Part shown: one piece after another, positions 55,100-63,734 of the stretch
How the letters are laid out: each line of letters starts with the position of its first letter
Position numbering within the stretch: the stretch's first letter is position 1
Assembly: GCA_037974335.1 (NCBI GenBank)
Contig: CM075760.1
Span: forward strand, 8,925,432 to 8,989,431
Origin: Prionace glauca
Taxonomy: Eukaryota; Chordata; Chondrichthyes; Carcharhiniformes; Carcharhinidae
DNA length: 64,000 bases
Reading direction: 5' to 3'
Notes under the pieces: generated by a model
The model's input: the letters and a program-made list of their open reading frames with translations, nothing else
What the model was told of the DNA's origin: nothing
The model's database searches: none
Made by a program: the position numbers and the translations under genes

Positions 55100-55898
55100 A
55101 TTACATAGACACATAGAAGCAGGAATACGCCATTCAGCCCATCGAGCCTGCTCCGCCATTCATTTGAACATGGTTGATCATCAAATTTAATATCCTGATT
55201 CCTCTTTCCTCTCATATGCTTTGATCCCTTCAGTCCCAAGAGCTAGATCTATTTTCTTCTTGAAATCGGAAAACGTTTTAGTCTCAAATAGTGGTAGTGA
55301 ATTCTATACATTCACGACCCTTCGGCTGAAGAAATTTCTTCCCATTTCAGTTCAAATAGGCTAACCCCTCTTTCTTCAAACTATGACCCCTAGTTAGAAT
55401 TATAAAAACCCTACAGTTCTGAAAAAGGCCATTCGGCCCATCGAGTCTGCACCGACGACAATCCCACCCAGGCCCTGCCCCCATATCCCCAATATTTAAC
55501 CACTAATCCCTTTAACTACGCATCTCAGGACGCTAAGGGCAATTTTTTAGCATGGCCAATCAACCTAACCCACACATCTTTGGACTGTGGGAGAAAACCG
55601 GAGCACCCGCAGGAAACCCACGAGGAGACACGAGGAGAATGTGCTAACTCCACACAGACAGTGCTAACTACTTTGCTACCATGCCAAGTTCTGGACTCCT
55701 CCATCACTCGGAACATTCTTTCTGAATCTTCACTGCTTAACTCTGTTCGGATTTCAAAAGAATTTATGATATCCCCTCCCAGCCTTCGAAACTCCGGTGA
55801 ATACAATCCTAACCGATTTAGTCACTCTTCATATGACAAGTCTACCATCCCAGAAATCAGCCTGTTAAATCTTGGCTGTGCTCCCTCTCGAGGATTAG
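55100..55898 (-). mobile_element. CR1 3' fragment interrupted by a SINE
   Basis: The reverse complement has the CR1 3' tail (ATGGCGGAGCAGGCTCGATG) and a degraded C-terminal coding region (ERRLGG...IINSFEIRTE-like). The SINE at 55,403-55,686 lies in it, with AGTT on both sides as a possible short target duplication. Confidence 0.8.
55403..55686 (-). mobile_element. V-type SINE inside CR1
   Basis: The reverse complement starts TGGCATGGTAGCAAAGTAGT and has a complete central domain but lacks the B box region (GGGTTCGATTCCC deleted). The tail reads CTCGATGGGCCGAATGGCC and ends with GTAGGGTTTTTATAA. Confidence 0.88.
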
Positions 55899-56110
55899 AC
55901 AGAATAGATCCAGAAAGAATTTTCCCGATAATGGGGGAGTCCAGAACTAAGAGTGGCAGTTTGAAGGTTAGGTTTAAACCTTTTGGGACTGAGGTGAGCA
56001 GAAATTTCTTCACCCAGAGAGGAGCGAAGTCATGGAATTCACTACCACAGGAAAGTCGCTGAGGCCAAAACGTTGTGTGTTTTCAGGAAGAAACTAGATG
56101 TCGCTCTTCC
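55899..56110 (+). mobile_element. CR1 C-terminal tail fragment
   Basis: Plus-strand frames read DRIDPERIFPIMGESRT and EVSRNFFTQRGAKSWNSLP, the CR1 C-terminus. It is short and abuts the oppositely oriented copy. Confidence 0.75.
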
Positions 56111-57497
56111 TTCTCGAGAATTTTTGCCGAGTGATTCCTCAGTTTAGAATCAGATGATGCAGAAAATTCTCCAAATGTCAGTTAATGTTGGTGGCAAATC
56201 CTGAAATCCGAATGGCTTCGAAACTCAAAGCATTTGGAGATGGGCATGATAATCAGTACATTATAGATACACGGCGATAGCCCGACTCGAAACAAATTCG
56301 GCCTCCTGGAGGAGAAATTAAACTAGTTCCACAAACCTGTCTCTTGTCCACATCAATCTGTATCCACATTGCCTCTGCTGCTTCTTCCTGTTAAAATGAG
56401 CAATGATACATTCAATTGCATTTTTCTTTTGTTTATTTGAACAACGAAATGTATTCCATGACCTTTAAAACAAATTAACATTTGGCAGTGGTGTGATTCG
56501 AACACACTCTCCCACAGTTATTTGCCATGCTGAATTTAGTGACATAAACTTGTCATCAGCGCTGCCAGAGGAAGCAATTGGCGTCATATCTGGTGCCGCC
56601 AGGAAACAGAATAAATGGAGTAAGACAAAGTCATAAATCCCATTCAGCCTGCTCCACCATTTAATAAGATCAGGGCAAATAAAGTCACCATAGTCCCAGA
56701 TGAACAAATGTTGTTATTTATTCATCAGATAATAAAAGAAAAACAGTGTGATATTGGAAATCTGGAATAAAAACAGGAAATGCTGGATCAACTCAACAAG
56801 TCTGGAGAAAAACAGAGCTAATGTTTCAGATTTAAACCATCATCCTCCAGGGATATTCACCTTATTTTTATATTCACCAGATTAAGATGCTACAGAAAAG
56901 TAAACAGAACAGTGTAAAAGTTGAGGATATTCTTATTGAGCAACTGAGAATGCTCGAGGAGCCAATTGGCCCACTTATGACCTTATTTCCCATATTCTAA
57001 TCAGTGCGGTCAAGGCAATGGTTATGGTGATGTGAATGAGTCAGTGTGGCTGGATGATCTTATAATTTCAGGTTCTAGTATCTGTGGTGATTCGGCCTCT
57101 GCCAAATTTCCAACTGGTTTGCTCTTTGAGGCGGGCTTGTTTCTCCTGAGGTCTCTCCCACTCTCTGTGTTTGCCAAAGTGACTCAGCTCACTGATGTGA
57201 ATAAACTGGTTTTTCCAACACAAACCTGATTCACATTAGTTCACAAGGTCATGTCAAAATGTTTCCGATAAAAATAATTAAGATGAAAGATGTAAGAGAA
57301 GTCTGTTATGCTTAGAAGGAGCTGCGGCAAAGAAGCGGAAGATGTGAATGATGTTAATGATGATTGACAGGAATGCATTAGCAATTTTGTAGATCGAGTC
57401 CATTTTACACTTTGAAATTAGAATAACGAGATGCCATTTGGAAATGCACATTTGCTGTCTGCCTATTTTAGGACTTGAAGTAGCATTGATGCAATGT
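56111..57497. other. No coding gene; tRNA-like and repeat traces
   Basis: About 56,290-56,420 resembles 5,980-6,100. On the minus strand at 56,490-56,573 a T-arm-like GTGTGTTCGAATCACAC and complementary ends (TGGCAG/CTGCCA) suggest a decayed type II tRNA-like sequence, but no A box is recognisable. A piece of the dispersed CCAGCA repeat family lies at 56,750-56,850. No gene was supported. Confidence 0.4.
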
Positions 57498-57840
57498 GCC
57501 CGACTAGCTCAGTCGGTAGAGCATGAGACTCTTAATCTCAGGGTCGTGGGTTCGAGCCCCACGTTGGGCGCCATTCTTCTTAAAACTTTATTGGGAGAAT
57601 TCCATTTCTCCAGAATGTCACCGCTTAAAATGAGTCGTTCATAATCTTGCTTTGTTAATATCTCAATCACTATTTTCTGAATGAAAAGTGCCTCCACTCC
57701 TTTGGAAGTCGGACAGTTTTGTGCTTAATTCAGTGGCAGTTTTTTAAAAATCATTTAGCACCAGATTTGAACCCAAATTGGGAAATATTTGTGTGAGTGG
57801 AAAAAATAAAATCTACTCCATTATTAGCCAGATTTTACCC
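57260..57840. repeat. Paralogous tRNA-Lys block (pair of 4,230-5,110)
   Basis: Phrases such as GATGTGAATGAT, ATGATTGA and the sequence after the tRNA (CAGAATGTCACCGCTTAAA; GTGTGAGTGGAAA-like) match the region around the tRNA-Lys at 4,761 with many changes. This is old segmental duplication. Confidence 0.6.
57498..57570 (+). tRNA. tRNA-Lys (CTT), second copy
   Basis: A 73-nt sequence that by eye differs from the 4,761 copy at one acceptor base (GCCCGAC), which still pairs. Anticodon CTT; D and T arms canonical. It looks functional, although only short T runs follow. Confidence 0.96.
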
Positions 57841-58297
57841 CGTATCATCATCTCCATCGTCAGAGTTTTGCAACCTATCAATGTCCTTTTACTGTTCTTG
57901 ACGATCTGAACATGACATTTTCAACTCAACGCAAACCTGGCTAATAGTGGAATAGATTTTACTTTTTCCACTTACACACATAATTTCCAGATTTGGGTTT
58001 AAGATTCGCATTCAGTTATGAAGTTTAATAGTACTTGAGAGTTGTGATAAGCTGGTGTTGTTCCGCGGCTTTACTACAGTAAGGTTTATATAGGAGGATG
58101 CCAATAATTCTCTTTGAATGTGATGAACTACAACGAAACTTAATGCAGTAGGAGGTAGTGTACTCAGTATTATGGGGGAACCAGCATAGACACTTTAAAT
58201 ATGAATTGTTGTGGGTAATTGACACGATTGCGGAATGGGACTGATTCAAACTGGCAGAAGTATTGCATGATCACTTGCAGGTTTCTGTGGTGTGTTC
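57841..58297. other. No gene recognised
   Basis: AT-rich spacer between tRNA-Lys and tRNA-Gln. Confidence 0.4.
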
Positions 58298-58369
58298 GGT
58301 TCTGTGGTGTAATGGTGAGCACTCTGGACTTTGAATCCAGCGATCCGAGTTCAAATCTCGGTAGAACCT
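58298..58369 (+). tRNA. tRNA-Gln (TTG)
   Basis: A 72-nt cloverleaf: acceptor GGTTCTG/TAGAACC, D arm TGGTGTAATGGTGAGCAC, anticodon stem CTGGA/TCCAG with loop CTTTGAA (anticodon TTG), T arm CCGAGTTCAAATCTCGG. All canonical elements are present, so it looks functional. Confidence 0.95.
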
Positions 58370-59394
58370 TTCTTTAATTTCTCAACGCAGATGATTAATT
58401 TGGTGAAGGGCATTTCAATTCAATCACCTCAAATGAATATATGGTATAAACAAGACACGCTCATGGGGCCCGGGAAACTAACATGGGTGATAGAAGAAAG
58501 AGGGTGATGGCAGAAGGCTGCCTTTGGGGCTGGAAGCCAGCGTCCAATGGCGTTTCACAAGAACCTATTCCGGCTCCCCCATTCTTCGTCATTTATATAA
58601 ATTACATCGATGATTATGTGGGGTAGGATTGGTATCTTGAGAATAGATGTTTAAAAATGAACTTTTTTTTCTACCTGCGATACCTGTAATAATCTCAAAA
58701 AGAAATCACACTGCACAACAAAAATATATTCACAGTTCAGCTGCTGGAAAGGGAAGGTGGTTGTGGCGATTAAATAAAGCTTCCACTAATTATTCTTCTG
58801 TTCTTTCTAACGAGATCAGTTCCTCGCCTTCAGTTCCTGTATTGGAAACTGCTCTCGGTCTGTCTGTTTGAAGTGTGGTGTTTGCCAAAGTTATTCACTG
58901 GTATCAGAGGCGTTTCAACCGGAGCCCAATTTATTCTCTCTCATTCCATGGGGGAATTGTGCCTAATCCCAACAGTGTTCAGTACTGAGACCAGCGAGAT
59001 CCTGATCATTTTTCGAAGTTGAGATCAATCCATTCCCTGACCACTCACTCCTTACCCCTCACACTGAGCGAAGCGCAGGATAGGATATATTTTATGACAA
59101 AGATGTGTAGCACAGAGTGGATCCATTTGCGTTCCACATGCAACATGACTTACATCTGTAAATTCTCATCTTGAACATTTCAATTGAAATTCCAAGGCAA
59201 GCAGAGCTTTATGAGCAGAATGGTTCAGATTCCCATCTCCTTTAATATGACCAAGTTGTTTCTGATTTCACTACAGAGGTTGTCTATTAAACAATGACTG
59301 AACACAGGAGGTGAATGTGAGAAGCTGAAGTTTCCAGTTGAAGAGGTTCCCAGTGTGTCTGAGCAGCTGAACTGGGGAAGCCTTTGGGCAGAGA
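58370..59394. other. No gene recognised
   Basis: No LINE, SINE or coding gene was named. The composition changes to CpG-rich at about 59,400. Confidence 0.4.
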
Positions 59395-60180
59395 TTGTCC
59401 TGCTGCTATTTCCCTTCCTGGCCACCAGGGGTCGCTGTAATACGTCCAGGCGCTGCTCGGCCCAGTGTCACCTCTTGCCCACACCGGCCCAGCCGCTGCT
59501 CGTTAGCGGAACATCCGGGACTTGAAGAGAGGCGGGGCCAGCCGCCATATTGCCGTGACGTCACTGTTAGCCCCTCCCCCCCGTCGAGGAAAAAGCGACG
59601 GTTCAGAAATGTAGAAAATGAGAGAAATTCCCACCCGGAAATCCCGCCGGGAGCGGAATTAAAATTAAATAAAATACATATTTTTATAAAGCGGCAGGTG
59701 GCGGAACCGCGCATATTTTCCCAGAGCGCACCGCGCGGGTGTGATTGAAAAACAGACGGAATAAAAAACGGAAGCGATTTTCCCGAATGGAGAAGGAACC
59801 GAAAGTCTGACGGGTGAGAATGTGAATAATAATCATCAAGATTCAAAATATTAAAAGATTAAAATGGAACTCCCTGGGCGCATGTGCGGGAGAGGATTTC
59901 AACCAGAGTGCAGCGCGCGGGACGCCGTCTCCCCTGGCAACGCAAGATGGCGGCTGGACTTCTCCCCTGGCAACGCAAGATGGCGGGGGCCGTCTCCCCT
60001 GGCAACGCAACATGGCCGCTGGCCGTCTCCCCTGGCAACGCGGGCGATGGGTGTGATTGTGGCGCAGGCGCAGTGAGGTCTGCCTGCAGCCCATTGTCCA
60101 GATTGGCCCCAGTGGATGTGGTGGGGATGGTGCAGCAGATGGAGCAACAATCCCAGTTTCAATGGGGGGAGAGAAGCTGC
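59395..60180. promoter_or_regulatory. CpG-island-like promoter region without a visible gene
   Basis: This is much richer in CpG than the surrounding AT-rich sequence. Motifs seen: CTCF-like CCACCAGGGGTCGC (59,422-59,435), GC box GGCGGGGCC (59,531), YY1-like GCCGCCATATTG (59,541), a perfect CRE TGACGTCA (59,556-59,563), a CCCCTCCCCCCC tract, and an array of X-box/YY1-like repeats (59,927-60,056). This combination is typical of constitutive vertebrate promoters. No first exon or ORF with a recognisable product follows on either strand in the window. Confidence 0.65.
59927..60056 (+). repeat. 33-bp tandem repeat with X-box-like and YY1-like motifs
   Basis: Four units start at 59,927, 59,960, 59,992 and 60,025. 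Each contains TCTCCCCTGGCAACGC, with the RFX half site RGYAAC. The first two are followed by AAGATGGCGG, the core YY1 motif. The third has AACATGGCCG and the fourth has lost it. Confidence 0.88.
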
Positions 60181-60469
60181 AATGCTGCTCCCTGTTGTTC
60201 ACTCCTCTCCCCAGTCTCAGCATTGCAGAGTGTTGCAAAATCAAAATGACAAAGGCAGCAGTAGTAATAATGTAGTACAATAATATTGTAGTAATAACAT
60301 CAAATTAATAAAACATGTGATAAACTGCAACAATAAAGACCCGCAATCCGATGCAGCAACATAAAATTGAAAGTCGCTCTTTCACAGATGATGCCCCAAG
60401 ACCTCATCTTTCGCTAAAACTTGTAGAACCGTCAGTTTCCCCTGTCACAGGTGACAGCTGGAGTTACAG

Positions 60470-60770
60470 GAAACGGCACAGTGGTTAACACTGTTACCTC
60501 ACAGCGCCAGGGACCCGGGTTCGATTCCTGGTTTGGGTCACTGTCCATGTGTGGAGATTGCACACCCTCCCAGTATCTGCGTGGGTTTCCTCCGTGTGCT
60601 CCGGTTTCTTCCCACATTCCGAAGGACGTTAGCTGCATTTGCCGTGCTAACTTCTCCATCAGTGTACCCGAATAAGCGCCGTGGTGTGGTGACTAGGGAA
60701 TTTTCACAGTAACTTAATTGCAATGTGAATGTCAGCCTTACTTGTGAATAATAAACTTTACTTCAAAATC
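60470..60770 (+). mobile_element. V-type SINE with a different tail
   Basis: Head with B box GGGTTCGATTCCTGG, central domain GTATCTGCGTGGGTTTCC and TCCGGTTTCTTCCCACATTC. The 3' tail (GTAAGCC-like, TACTTGTGAATAATAAACTT) differs from the other SINEs here and resembles tails of other V-SINE subfamilies. It is a distinct, moderately old subfamily. Confidence 0.82.
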
Positions 60771-60924
60771 TGCGCGTCTTGACACCACCACAAACCACAG
60801 CGCATTTAGTGCAAGAGGCGATGTGTGAATTACGGAAGCTGTAGAACAGAAACAGGCCTTCTGGACCAGAAACTCTGGGATCCCTCTCCACTTCATGGAT
60901 ATAGAGGATGTTTTCCTTATCCGG

Positions 60925-61233
60925 TCACACAGGTTGATGATCTGCTTGTAAGTTCTTCCAATAAGCCGAATGACAAGTGAAAACAACAGAAGAATTTCCT
61001 GCAGGAGTTACTGCCGGAGGAAATGGAAACAACTGCCCGACTTTGTCAGGTATCATCACGGAGCAACCTAATGGGAATCTCTGGTTATCTGTCGCCACCT
61101 CAGGGCATGGTACCTGGTCCAAGGCACCTACCGTATTACTAACTGAAATGTTTTGCTGAGCCCAAATTGTCTGGTTGTTTTCTACAATGACGGCGAAAGA
61201 GTTTGGGTCATCAAATTCTATAAATACTCCCAT
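60925..61233 (-). other. Unidentified 102-codon open frame
   Basis: A minus-strand ORF with three N-glycosylation sequons (NQT, NIS, NSS) and four cysteines. No domain, signal peptide or family was recognised. It may be a fragment of a mobile element or chance. Confidence 0.3.
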
Positions 61234-61402
61234 ATTTATTCCCTAAACTGCCACGTTGCTTTTTTTGGTGATATATTTTTAGTAATAAACCATTTATTGT
61301 AATTAATAGTTTGAGAATTTACTAGGATTTCAGGTTCCGTTTCAGACTCATTCTGATCACAATGTTTGCCTAACGCTCTATTATGTTGAGTGAGGCTCTG
61401 AC

Positions 61403-61441
61403 AGTTTTTGTACAGGTTCAGCCCAGCTCTGTGTCTCTGTG
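61403..61441 (-). other. RSS of V5 (23-RSS, altered heptamer)
   Basis: Minus strand: heptamer CACAGAG (position 6 changed), 23-bp spacer, nonamer ACAAAAACT. The CAC needed for cleavage is kept. Confidence 0.85.
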
Positions 61442-61700
61442 GGTCTCAGTGCGCAATAATACACCCCGGAGTCTGTCAGCTCTGTTTTACACACTTTCAA
61501 CGGGACGGTGCGGGTTGTATCATTGAGCTCCGCTGAGAAACGGCCCCCAGGGCATCTCCCTGTGTTCCCAGTGAATTTATTTGTTTGCAGCAGATGCTCC
61601 ATAGTTTCACCAAGATTTCCCAGTTAAAGGGCTGCTCGGAACCCGGGAAACTACTATAAAGGCGGATTTTATAGAGAATGATACATTCAGCATCACAGAA
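61442..61700 (-). pseudogene. T-cell receptor V pseudogene V5
   Basis: FR3 and the germline end are good: GGRFSAELNDTTRTVPLKVC, then TELTDSGVYYCALRP. Upstream, the region that should contain the WYRQ motif reads LYSSFPGSEQP in another frame. A frameshift separates the two parts. No first cysteine, upstream half of the domain or leader exon could be recognised, so it is a 5'-damaged V relic with its RSS still present. It is related to V6/V7 by the ALRP end. Confidence 0.85.
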
Positions 61701-61809
61701 ACAAAGCATCCGGGCAATTTAGTATTTTTATTATGTTCTAGTTATATTAACAGTTCATGATCCAGGTCACAGATCTGATTCAGTGAGAGGAGGTGAGAGT
61801 GACTTTGCT

Positions 61810-61848
61810 GGTTTTTGTACGGGCTGACTGCGCCTCTGTAACAGTGTG
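61810..61848 (-). other. RSS of V6 (23-RSS, altered heptamer)
   Basis: Minus strand: heptamer CACACTG (position 5 changed from the CACAGTG consensus), 23-bp spacer, perfect nonamer ACAAAAACC. It should still be recognised by RAG but perhaps less efficiently. Confidence 0.9.
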
Positions 61849-62286
61849 GGGCTCAGCGCACAGTAATACACGGCAGAGTCAGAGACACGGACCCCGGTGA
61901 TATTTAATGGAGCAGTTTTCTTGACTTTGTCCAAATCAGCAGAAAACCGGTCAAGGAAATCTGGAGACCTTTCTCCGCTACTCGTGCCATATTTCTTCAA
62001 TAAATATCTCGGAGCTTCCCCAGGATATTGGATGTACCAGAAAAGATAATTGTCTGTATATTTTGCTTCGTAACTGCAGTTCAATATTACCGTCTGTCCT
62101 TCCTGAACCGTTAATTCAGGCGGCTCCTGGGAAACTGAATCTTGGCCACTGGTTCCTGCAACAACATATAGAATGTGTGAGAAATCTGTGAATAAAAATA
62201 ACCCATGAAACGCACACTGAAGATTTGAGCTCAGACTCACCGGACAATATGACCATTATTATCAGTAAAGCACACAGGGAACACAT
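61849..62286 (-). CDS. T-cell receptor V segment V6 (TRA/TRD-like)
   Basis: Leader exon 62,241-62,286 (46 nt, MCSLCALLIIMVILS, donor G|GTGAGT); V exon 61,849-62,155, acceptor TTGCAG. The intron is about 85 bp. Landmarks: SVSQEPPELTVQEGQTVI, first Cys in LNCSY, FWYIQYPG (I for the usual R after WY), FR3 DRFSADLDKVKK and GVRVSDSAVYYC. The germline end is CALSP. No stop, so functional unless the altered heptamer lowers its use. A CRE variant TGATGTCA (62,439-62,446) and CCAAT boxes lie about 155 bp upstream of the ATG. Confidence 0.92.
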
Positions 62287-62438
62287 GGATCCTGTTTGGA
62301 AGAAAAAGGCGACACTGTTTAAAATGTGTTGTTGTTTCTAGTCTTGTAACACAGAGTAAACTCAGGTCAGAGGCAGCTTCAATCATTGGGAAACTGGGGG
62401 CCGGTTATCAGTGCTGCCATTGGCTGGTGTCTCAGCTC

Positions 62439-62446
62439 TGATGTCA
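62439..62446 (-). promoter_or_regulatory. V6 promoter CRE-like octamer
   Basis: Minus strand TGACATCA about 155 bp upstream of the V6 ATG, with ATTGG/CCAAT motifs on both sides. It fits the V-promoter decamer type but is farther from the ATG than in V2 and V3. Confidence 0.4.
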
Positions 62447-62449
62447 GCA

Positions 62450-63195
62450 GTGGACCAATCGCTGTGAGTGAAAGGTTTAATAGGGCTGATACGCACCAAT
62501 CACATTCCGTCCCTGGCTGTGGGTGTCTACACTGCCTCCCTCTTTCTCTCTCTCACATTTTCCCTCATTCTGCATGTTCCTGGGTTTAACTCGTTTTCCT
62601 CCGAACTCATTGTGTAAATATTTCTTTGGATCGATTTTTCTTTCTAATTAATGCGGAAAATTAAATATTTTATCATCGATCTGATGAACATGTACTAATG
62701 AGTGCATCTAGAGCATGACAATAAATAATAATGAGGTGTTTTATGAATATGGAATAAGTAGTCACAGAACTCCACATCGACCTACGGTTTCACCGGAGTT
62801 ACTCTTGTCCTTGGAAAGGACAGATTTCAATCAGTCATTATTTCTACTCAAGGGACTTTAGAATGGGACAACACTGGAACTGAATTTCACAACAGAACAC
62901 TTTGAAAATGTATCGCCTCACAGCTAGGCACCTGATCCAGAACGATGATGAGTACAAATTAATGAAGTTATTCACCCCGGAAAGCTGCGTGTTTGTGTGT
63001 ATTGGATCAGGAAGTAATTGAGTTTGATCCGGGAGTAATCTGAGCGCCAAATGTCACATTTCTCAACAGTGACGATCGTTAACCTCAGTGAGGGAATACC
63101 ATTCAGACCAGGCTGTGTTGTGGTCTTAATTCTCCGTACATGTCGATAAGATGCAACACTTTTTTATTCAGAACCATTGATGATGAACTTCCACC
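62450..63195. other. Intergenic between V6 and V7; no gene
   Basis: No repeat or coding gene was recognised. Confidence 0.4.
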
Positions 63196-63234
63196 GGTTT
63201 TTGTATGAGGTCCGTGGGAGCCTTATTCACTGTG
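63196..63234 (-). other. Recombination signal sequence (23-RSS) of V7
   Basis: Minus strand: consensus heptamer CACAGTG, 23-bp spacer, perfect nonamer ACAAAAACC. Of the RSS here it is the only one perfect in both parts. Confidence 0.96.
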
Positions 63235-63709
63235 GGTCTCAGTGCACAGTAATACACGGCGCTGTCTGTCATCTTCAAACCTTTCATGGACAAGTGAAAA
63301 GTGCTTTGTTTCAGGCTGAGATTCCCGCTGAAATGCTCAAAGCCGGGAGCCGTCTCGTTAAACCCATAACTATCGGCTCTGAGCAGATACTGAGGAGCTC
63401 GGTGTGGATACTGGCGATACCAGAACAGGCTATAGCTTGTAGCTGATACAGAGTAATTGCAGGATATTGCTGAATCTTCACCCTCCGCTGCTTCAATTCT
63501 TGGCTCCAGCTGGGACACCGAGTCTCCGTTGCTCATCTCTGAAGATAAACAGCAGACACACAGTGGGTTAGGATTAAGAGGAAGACAATAATCAAACAGC
63601 GATGGGAAAAGGAGATTGCAAAAGGATTACGATGTACTTTTGGAAGATTCCAGTTTCACTGACCTGCGATCAGGACAATAACCAGAGTTAGAAATATTTT
63701 CACCCTCAT
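63235..63709 (-). CDS. T-cell receptor V segment V7 (TRA/TRD-like)
   Basis: Leader exon 63,664-63,709 (46 nt, MRVKIFLTLVIVLIA, donor CAG|GTCAGT); V exon 63,235-63,538, acceptor CTTCAG. The intron is about 125 bp. Landmarks: SNGDSVSQLEPRIEAAEGED, first Cys in ISCNY, FWYRQYPH, FR3 with the sequon NLS and KGLKMTDSAVYYC. The germline end is CALRP. Intact and probably functional. It belongs with V5 and V6 by its ALRP/ALSP end. Confidence 0.93.
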
Positions 63710-63734
63710 GGTTCCAGACTGAACTCCAGGAACA

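Noticed and set aside
59884-60249. 121-codon ORF across the 33-bp repeats (PWQRKMAAGLL)
   Set aside because: Created by the tandem GC-rich repeat; there is no domain, and an equally long frame runs on the other strand.
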